DNA of 9,284 nt from NCBI GenBank assembly GCA_014534295.1, contig JACVRU010000075.1:1-9284 (forward strand). Direction: 5' to 3'. Positions 5,443 to 9,284 of the stretch are shown here, piece after piece. The notes beneath the pieces were generated by a model that saw only the letters and a program-made list of their open reading frames with translations, was not told where the DNA came from and searched no databases. This DNA comes from Thermoleophilia bacterium (GTDB lineage: Bacteria; Actinomycetota; Thermoleophilia; Gaiellales; Gaiellaceae). Numbering within the stretch: position 1 is the stretch's first letter; each line of letters starts with the position of its first letter. The position numbers and the translations under genes are program-made.

Positions 5443-5989
5443 GGCGATCCGCCACCACCAGCATCCCCACCAGCACGACGACGCCCACCACGATGAACGT
5501 GTCGGCGAGGTTGAAGGCGGGCCAGGCGGTGAAGTCCAGGAAGTCGGTCACGTGGCCGAGGCGGATGCGGTCGACGAGGTTCGAGAGGCTGCCGCCGATC
5601 ACGAGGCCGAGGCCGACCGGGAGGACGGGATGGCGCGCGCCCGAGCGAGCGAAGAACACGACCATCCAGAGCACGGCCAGCGCGGTCAGGAGGATCACGA
5701 TCGAGGTCGCGCTGGCGAAGAGCCCGAACGCGATGCCCGAGTTCTGGACGTGGTGGATCGAGAAGGGGCCGACGACGGCCACTTCCTCCCCGAGCCCGAG
5801 TTGGCTCGCCACGAGGTGCTTCGTCCCCTGGTCGGCAGCGACGGCCGTCGCCACCACCGCGGTCAGCGCCGCCCATTGCCGGGCGCCTGCCGCGAGCGAC
5901 CGTTCGGCGACCGAGACCGGCGCCAGGCCGTCTGGGGCCGAGCCGACCCGGACGTCGGGTGGTCGCCTCGCCGGCTCGGGGGCGCTCAC
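5417..5989 (-). CDS. lspA: Lipoprotein signal peptidase (signal peptidase II)
   Basis: Inner-membrane aspartyl protease that removes the signal peptide from diacylglyceryl-modified prolipoproteins. From GTG 5989 the protein is 190 aa. Four hydrophobic segments lie near 38-52, 95-115, 122-137 and 162-180. Motifs: DQGTK (53-57), NSGIAFG (83-89), GGSLSNLVDR (132-141, catalytic Asp140) and FNLADTFIVVG (159-169, catalytic Asp163). The common GGxxGN is GGSLSN here. The start at 5989 is backed by GAGG about 8 nt upstream. A longer in-frame reading to 6133 would overlap the upstream zinc-finger gene and adds nothing conserved. An N-terminal ~35-residue Pro/Ala/Arg-rich cytoplasmic lead precedes the first helix. 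The gene pair lspA-rluD is widely conserved. Confidence 0.96.
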   Translation of the reverse strand: MSAPEPARRPPDVRVGSAPDGLAPVSVAERSLAAGARQWAALTAVVATAVAADQGTKHLVASQLGLGEEVAVVGPFSIHHVQNSGIAFGLFASATSIVILLTALAVLWMVVFFARSGARHPVLPVGLGLVIGGSLSNLVDRIRLGHVTDFLDFTAWPAFNLADTFIVVGVVVLVGMLVVADRPGRPAARP

Positions 5990-6002
5990 TTCGGGGTCCT
6001 CG

Positions 6003-6021
6003 CGCAATGTGCAGCATTGCG
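6003..6021 (-). repeat. 7-bp hairpin between the TraR-type gene and lspA
   Basis: CGCAATG (6003-6009) and CATTGCG (6015-6021) form a perfect 7-bp stem with a 5-nt loop, in the 40-bp gap before lspA. On the message it ends just upstream of the lspA Shine-Dalgarno. There is no U-run. It could tune lspA translation or mark an RNA processing site; neither is shown. Confidence 0.4.
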
Positions 6022-6029
6022 TGGGGAGT

Positions 6030-6395
6030 TCATGGGCCGAAGGTCCGGGCGTGCTCGATGCAGAGGTCGGTCCACGGGCGCGCCTCGAGGCGCTCCTCCC
6101 CGATCCCTCGCCCGCAGACGCGGCAGACCCCATAGGTGCCGGCGTCCAGGCGCGCGAGCGCCGCGTCGATCCGGCGGAGCGCGTCCTCGGCGCTCTCCTC
6201 GATCGTGTAGTCGACCTCGCGGTCGTGGGTCGCCGTGGCCGCGTCGGCCGGATGCTGGTCGAAGTGCGTCTCCTCGCCGGTCTCCTCCTCGACCGAGCCG
6301 GGGTTCTCCTCGCGGAGGAACTCGAGCTCCTTGACGAGGCGGGCCCGCTCCTCCTGGAGCAGGCTCTGGAAGCGGTCAGTGTCCACGGGGCTCAT
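6030..6395 (-). CDS. TraR/DksA-type zinc-finger protein
   Basis: Small acidic protein of 121 aa with an N-terminal coiled coil (about 5-85) and a C-terminal zinc finger: Cys91-x2-Cys94, then 17 residues, then Cys112-x2-His115, within GTYGVCRVCGRGIGEERL (86-103). The family acts at the RNA polymerase secondary channel in proteobacteria; in actinobacteria the role is poorly defined, so regulation of transcription is only a family-based guess. The fourth ligand is His rather than the Cys of classical DksA. I do not see the DxxDxA tip motif of DksA; the nearest stretch reads FDQHPADAAT (45-54). The ATG at 6395 shares ATGA with the DUF167 stop and has a strong AGGAG/AGGAAGG leader. A gene of this family also lies just before lspA in other actinobacteria. 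Confidence 0.9.
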   Translation of the reverse strand: MSPVDTDRFQSLLQEERARLVKELEFLREENPGSVEEETGEETHFDQHPADAATATHDREVDYTIEESAEDALRRIDAALARLDAGTYGVCRVCGRGIGEERLEARPWTDLCIEHARTFGP

Positions 6396-6676
6396 CCTTC
6401 CTCTCCTGCGGACGCGAGGGCCGCCGCGGCGCGGTCCCGGTCCGTTCCCGCCACCTCCACGGTCTTCTCCCGGGCGCCGTGGCCCGAAACGATCGTCACC
6501 GCTCGGCGCGGCAGGCCGAGCGTCTCGGCGAGCAGACGGACGACGGCCTCGTTGGCGGCGCCGCGCTCGGGACGTGCGGTGACGCGCACCTTCCAGCCGT
6601 GGCCGTGGCGGCCCACGACGCCCGCCCGCCGGGCGCCGGGCACGACGTGCAGCCGCAGACGCGCAGTCGGAGGCAC
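6392..6676 (-). CDS. DUF167 / YggU family protein
   Basis: A 94-residue single-domain protein. The family core is plain: VTARPERGAANEAVVRLLAE (32-51), LGLPRRAVTIVSG (53-65) and AREKTVEVAG (68-77). The biochemical role of the family is not established. The start is GTG at 6676, giving the expected short first strand (LRLHVVPGAR). There is no convincing Shine-Dalgarno, but a good promoter ends 6 nt upstream, so a leaderless message is likely. It overlaps the next gene by 4 bp (ATGA) and probably heads a unit with traR-type, lspA and rluD. It occupies the position where ileS lies in many related clusters. Confidence 0.92.
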   Translation of the reverse strand: MPPTARLRLHVVPGARRAGVVGRHGHGWKVRVTARPERGAANEAVVRLLAETLGLPRRAVTIVSGHGAREKTVEVAGTDRDRAAAALASAGEEG

Positions 6677-6682
6677 GCGCTC

Positions 6683-6710
6683 AGTCTAGTCCCGGGCGAT
6701 CCCCGGTCAC
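6683..6710 (-). promoter_or_regulatory. Promoter for DUF167, predicted leaderless start
   Basis: On the minus strand GTGACC (6710-6705, four of six matches to TTGACA) and TAGACT (6688-6683) are separated by 16 nt. The -10 ends 6 nt before the GTG start at 6676, so transcription should begin on the start codon. This would split the cluster after divIVA. The -35 coincides with the loop and inner bases of the small hairpin at 6701-6714. Confidence 0.55.
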
Positions 6711-6714
6711 GGGG
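6701..6714 (-). terminator. Short GC hairpin after divIVA
   Basis: CCCCG (6701-6705) and CGGGG (6710-6714) pair around a 4-nt loop, starting 2 nt after the divIVA stop. The stem is only 5 bp and lacks a U-run, so it is a weak terminator candidate at best, though its place at the divIVA border is suggestive. Confidence 0.3.
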
Positions 6715-6716
6715 AG

Positions 6717-7214
6717 CTACGCAGCCGCCCAGCTGCCCGTGTCCTGCCACGGGTCGTCCTCGCCGTCGCGCTCCGCCTCGTCGGCGGGATCGGGGGAGGC
6801 TTCCTCCGCCTCGAGGTCGATCGCCGCGAGCGCCGACTCGAGCGTCGACTTGAGCCGGCGTGTGTCGGCGACGAGGCGGGCGTGCTGCTCGTGCGCGGCG
6901 AACTCGATGCGGCGCCCCTCGCGGTGCGCCTCGGCGACGATCGAGTCGGCCTCCTTGCGGGCGTTCTCCTTCATGTCGGCGGACGCGCGCTCGGCGCTCA
7001 CGAGCGTCGTGTGGAGGAGCGTCTCCAGCTCGCGGTAGCGGGCGAGGTCCTGCTCCAGCTGCTCGACCTTGTCGGCCAGGTCGGCGCGATCGCGCCAGAC
7101 CTCCTCGAAACTGTCCGCGACCTCGGCGAGGGTCCGCTCGACGGCGGAGCGCCTGTAGCCGAACACCCCCCGGGCGAACGCGATGTGCCTGATCTCGACG
7201 GGGCTCAGGGCCAT
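6717..7214 (-). CDS. divIVA: DivIVA-domain protein
   Basis: Coiled-coil scaffold that gathers at curved membrane; in actinobacteria DivIVA (Wag31) directs polar growth and septum placement. The 165 residues start with the membrane-targeting segment LSPVEIRHIAFARGVFGYRR (3-22), which matches the DivIVA N-terminal pattern. A coiled coil runs from about 23 to 137, broken near 70-80, and the tail (138-165) is acidic and low in complexity. It is shorter than the Wag31 of mycobacteria (about 260 aa), so it could be a minor DivIVA-type protein, but its position after sepF-yggT fits the main one. ATG 7214 has GGAAGGAG about 11 nt upstream. The gap to yggT is 18 bp. Confidence 0.93.
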   Translation of the reverse strand: MALSPVEIRHIAFARGVFGYRRSAVERTLAEVADSFEEVWRDRADLADKVEQLEQDLARYRELETLLHTTLVSAERASADMKENARKEADSIVAEAHREGRRIEFAAHEQHARLVADTRRLKSTLESALAAIDLEAEEASPDPADEAERDGEDDPWQDTGSWAAA

Positions 7215-7232
7215 GGCTGGTCCAACTCCTTC

Positions 7233-7535
7233 CTAGTCCAGAGCCGCCACGAGGAGGCTCCGGATCACGTAGAGCACGATGATCGCCACGATCGGCGAGA
7301 GGTCGATGGGGCCGAGGGGCGGCAGCACCCGCCGGAAGAGGCGCAGGTACGGCTCGCAGACGTCGTAGAGGAACCTCTGGATCCGGTTCAGCCAGGGGCT
7401 GTACGGGAGCCTGATCCACGAGGAGAGCACGTAGACGACGATCAGGAGGATGTAGACGGTGATGAAGACGTCGACGAAGCTCGCGATCGAGCCGCGCGCG
7501 TCCGCCAGCACGCTGACCATGGCGTAGCCGCCCAT
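7233..7535 (-). CDS. yggT: YggT family membrane protein
   Basis: Integral membrane protein of 100 aa with two hydrophobic segments (about 19-40 and 80-98) and a conserved amphipathic loop CEPYLRLFRRVLPPLGPIDL (60-79), the hallmark of the family. The homologue in Gram-positive bacteria is YlmG (SepG in Streptomyces), placed between sepF and divIVA and linked to division and membrane organisation; the molecular role is unclear. ATG 7535 has AAGGA 8 nt upstream; ATG 7520 is a weaker alternative. It lies 14 bp after sepF. Confidence 0.94.
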   Translation of the reverse strand: MGGYAMVSVLADARGSIASFVDVFITVYILLIVVYVLSSWIRLPYSPWLNRIQRFLYDVCEPYLRLFRRVLPPLGPIDLSPIVAIIVLYVIRSLLVAALD

Positions 7536-7549
7536 GCGGCAGTCCTTCG

Positions 7550-8110
7550 CTAGCCCTGGAAGAAACCCTCCCGGTCGAGGAGCCGCGCGCGCTCTTCGGC
7601 CGAGACCTGGACGTTCTGCGGCGTGAGCAGGAAGACCTTGTCGGCGACGCGCTGCATTCCCCCGCCCAGCGCGTACGTGAGGCCGCTGGCAAAGTCGATC
7701 AGGCGCTTCGAGAGCTCTGCATCCGTGCCCTGGAGGTTGAGGATCACGGGGATCCCAGCCTTGAAGCGGTCGGCGAGCGACTGCGCGTCGTTGAAGCTCC
7801 GCGGGACGACGAGGTGGACCCGCCCGGCCGGCGCGGGCGGCGGCCCGCCTTGCGGCGGCGGCGGCGCGGCCTCGACGCTGCGGAGGCGCGGCCGCGACAT
7901 CGCCGCCGGCGTGCCCTCGTCGCCCGGATCGGTCCAGTCGTCGAAGTCGCCCTGGCGCCGACGCGGGGCGAGGCGGCGCACGTTCGGCCGCTCGGCGTAC
8001 GTGCGCTCGAGCTCCTCCTCGGTGATGTACCCGTCCTCGTCCCAGTCCTCGTCCTCCTCGGCGATCCCGAAGTAGACGAGCGTGCGGTTCCAGAGATCGC
8101 CGAGGCCCAT
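7550..8110 (-). CDS. sepF: Cell division protein SepF
   Basis: Membrane anchor for FtsZ at the septum; in actinobacteria without FtsA and ZipA it is the main tether. Residues 1-15 (MGLGDLWNRTLVYFG) form the amphipathic membrane-targeting helix. A long acidic then Pro/Gly-rich linker (16-95) follows, and the SepF core occupies about 97-170: VVPRSFNDAQ (101-110), IPVILNLQG (120-128), DFASGLTYALGGGMQRVADK (139-158) and VFLLTPQNV (159-167). 186 aa is within the family range, on the long side through the linker. ATG 8110 is 3 bp after the yggS stop and has only a weak Shine-Dalgarno, so coupling to yggS is likely. Confidence 0.97.
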   Translation of the reverse strand: MGLGDLWNRTLVYFGIAEEDEDWDEDGYITEEELERTYAERPNVRRLAPRRRQGDFDDWTDPGDEGTPAAMSRPRLRSVEAAPPPPQGGPPPAPAGRVHLVVPRSFNDAQSLADRFKAGIPVILNLQGTDAELSKRLIDFASGLTYALGGGMQRVADKVFLLTPQNVQVSAEERARLLDREGFFQG

Positions 8111-8113
8111 GGC

Positions 8114-8713
8114 TCAGGAATCGTAGAGCAGCGAGCCGATCCGCACGATCGTCGCCCCCTCCTCGACGGCGACTGGGAAGTCCTGGCTCGTGCCCATCGA
8201 GAGCTCGGCCAGCTCGTGCTGCTCCGCCAGCTCGCGCAGGCGGCGGAAGAACGGCCGCGAGGTCTCCGGGTCGGTCGTCTCGGGTGGCATCGTCATCAGT
8301 CCCCGCACGTCGCCGTAGAGCTCCAGGAACGCGGACAGCTCCTCCGGCGCGATCCCGGACTTGGACGGCTCGCCGGAAAGGTTGACCTCGACGAGCGCGG
8401 GGATCTCGAGCCGGCGCGCGGCCGACTCGCTGGCGAGCGAGTGGCAGAGCTCGCAGGTCGCGTTCACCGTCTTCGCCTTCCGGCTCTGGAGATGCCCGAT
8501 GAAGTGCCAGCGGAACGCGTCGCCGTAGGCCGCGTGCTTGCGCTCGAGGTCCTGGGCGCGGTTCTCCCCCACGATCTCGACGCCCGCATCGGCCAGGGCG
8601 GCCAGGTCCTCAAGGGAGAGGTACTTGGTCGCGGCGACGATCGTCACGCCCGGGCCCACCTCCTCGCGGAGGCGCTCGTAGCGCTCGCGCACCGCCTCAG
8701 GCGATGTAGGCAA
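8114..8713 (-). CDS. yggS: YggS family pyridoxal phosphate homeostasis protein
   Basis: Single-domain PLP-binding TIM barrel, no enzymatic activity known, involved in vitamin B6 and amino acid homeostasis. Motifs: VAATKY (26-31) with PLP lysine Lys30, GENRAQD (49-55), WHFIGHLQSRKAK (69-81), VNLSGEPSKSG (110-120), RGLMTM (137-142) and the phosphate-binding LSMGTSQDF (171-179) with ATIVRIGSLLY (187-197). At 199 aa it is shorter than the usual 220-235; the loss is in the N-terminal helix and in the segment between HSLAS and VEVN (91-110), with all binding motifs kept. The start is TTG at 8713, 17 bp inside pgeF and preceded by GGGAG; GTG 8692 is an alternative. It forms part of the pgeF-yggS-sepF order. 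Confidence 0.95.
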   Translation of the reverse strand: MPTSPEAVRERYERLREEVGPGVTIVAATKYLSLEDLAALADAGVEIVGENRAQDLERKHAAYGDAFRWHFIGHLQSRKAKTVNATCELCHSLASESAARRLEIPALVEVNLSGEPSKSGIAPEELSAFLELYGDVRGLMTMPPETTDPETSRPFFRRLRELAEQHELAELSMGTSQDFPVAVEEGATIVRIGSLLYDS

Positions 8714-9284
8714 CCGCTCCCTGGCGCCCGGTCAGCCCGCGGTCTCGCCGGTGGGAGAAGAACCGGTCCTCGTCGCACGCGGTGCAGGCTTCCACGTGGT
8801 CGATCCGCTCGACGCCGGCGCGCCGGAGAGCGCCCTCGACGACCGCCCGCAGGTCGAGGGTCGGGCCGTCGGCGCCGAACCGCTCCGTCACTTCCGGGCC
8901 GACCTCGTAGCAGCAGGGGCCGATGCCCGGCCCGACGACCGCCGCGAGTTCGCCTCCCAGCACGCCGGCCGCCGCTCCGACGACTCCGTCCGAGAGGCCG
9001 CGCCAGCCCGCGTGGACGAGTGCCAGCGCAGGTGGGCCGTCGACGCGCATGAGGGCGACCGGCAGGCAGTCTGCAGTCACGACCAGCAGCGGCCGCCGCC
9101 GCTCGTCGGTCCAGATCGCGTCCGCTTCCTCCCCCCGCCCGTTCGCGGGCACGACGCGCGCGCTGTGCACCAGCAGCGGCCAGGCCGCACGCCCGGCATC
9201 GACGCCGACCGTGTCGAAGAGGCGCCGGCGGTTCTCCTCCACACGGTCACGCTCGTCGCCGGTGAGCAGGCCGATGTTCAGCGA
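8697..9284 (-). CDS. pgeF: Peptidoglycan editing factor / multicopper-polyphenol-oxidase-like protein (YfiH/YlmD), N-terminus cut by the window edge
   Basis: Member of the YfiH/PgeF family (DUF152, once called laccase domain); characterised members act as purine-nucleoside enzymes, and E. coli PgeF limits misincorporation of L-Ser into peptidoglycan precursors. Visible in order: SLNIGLLTGDERDRVEENRR (1-20 of the fragment), a histidine in LLVHSARV (37-44), VTADCLPVAL (69-78), LVHAGWRG (89-96), GPGIGPCCYEVG (118-129) and a closing RFFSHRRDRGLTGRQGA (174-190). His40, Cys73 and His91 match the zinc ligands. The usual HG after the first ligand is HS here. Family similarity runs to the last base of the window, so the in-frame GTG at 9242 is not the start; perhaps 40-60 N-terminal residues are missing. 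ftsZ is expected upstream. Confidence 0.95.
   Translation of the reverse strand, partial: SLNIGLLTGDERDRVEENRRRLFDTVGVDAGRAAWPLLVHSARVVPANGRGEEADAIWTDERRRPLLVVTADCLPVALMRVDGPPALALVHAGWRGLSDGVVGAAAGVLGGELAAVVGPGIGPCCYEVGPEVTERFGADGPTLDLRAVVEGALRRAGVERIDHVEACTACDEDRFFSHRRDRGLTGRQGAVAYIA

Noticed and set aside
5990..6133. Longer LspA beginning inside the TraR-type gene
   Set aside because: Adds no conserved sequence and overlaps a real gene; GTG 5989 has a good Shine-Dalgarno.
5493..6689. 398-residue plus-strand frame over lspA, the TraR-type gene and DUF167
   Set aside because: Ser/Arg/Thr/Ala-rich composition typical of antisense frames; three well-supported genes lie opposite.
9240..9242. 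GTG at 9242 as the start of pgeF
   Set aside because: Family sequence (SLNIGLLTGD) continues in frame to the end of the window, so the gene is cut by the edge rather than starting here.
1..9284. Search for CRISPR arrays, tRNA or rRNA genes, insertion sequences, toxin-antitoxin pairs or defence genes
   Set aside because: No spaced direct repeats, cloverleaf, transposase, terminal inverted repeats or accessory-type gene pairs seen; the window is nearly filled by conserved housekeeping genes.

Overview
The window is about 70 % GC and holds a dense run of housekeeping genes, almost all on the minus strand. Gene content, gene order, GTG/TTG starts and protein sequences point to the Actinomycetota. 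A deep lineage such as Thermoleophilia is my best guess, inferred from family resemblance rather than a search. I see no mobile element, CRISPR array, tRNA or rRNA.

Right part (4540-9284, minus strand, transcribed right to left): the tail of a division and cell-wall cluster, in the order pgeF (cut by the window edge), yggS, sepF, yggT, divIVA, a DUF167 gene, a TraR/DksA-type zinc-finger gene, lspA and an RluD-type pseudouridine synthase. This is the arrangement found downstream of ftsZ in many Gram-positive bacteria, so ftsZ is expected just beyond the right edge. ileS, which sits between divIVA and lspA in many relatives, is replaced here by the DUF167 gene. A good promoter just before DUF167 suggests the cluster is two transcription units: pgeF-yggS-sepF-yggT-divIVA and DUF167-traR-lspA-rluD.

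Middle (3651-4559, plus strand): one GGDEF diguanylate cyclase gene. It is the only plus-strand gene, is divergent from rpsB, and its 3' end overlaps that of the pseudouridine synthase by 20 bp. It has an intact GGDEF active site and an RxxD inhibitory site behind a helical domain resembling the RsbR-type N-terminal domain.

Left part (1-3500, minus strand): the classic translation/envelope operon rpsB-tsf-pyrH-frr-uppS, with uppS cut by the left edge. The first four genes are joined by 4-bp or 17-bp overlaps, which suggests translational coupling. frr and uppS are separated by 185 bp carrying several hairpins, one of them a perfect 12-bp stem around the frr stop codon.

All sizeable gene-like plus-strand frames opposite these genes are codon-bias shadows. 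The points worth a second look are small: two apparently leaderless genes with the same -10-to-start spacing, a non-standard start for the pseudouridine synthase, an altered TDFV motif in EF-Ts, hairpins at gene borders, and the rpsB leader. I found no convincing undescribed multi-gene system.
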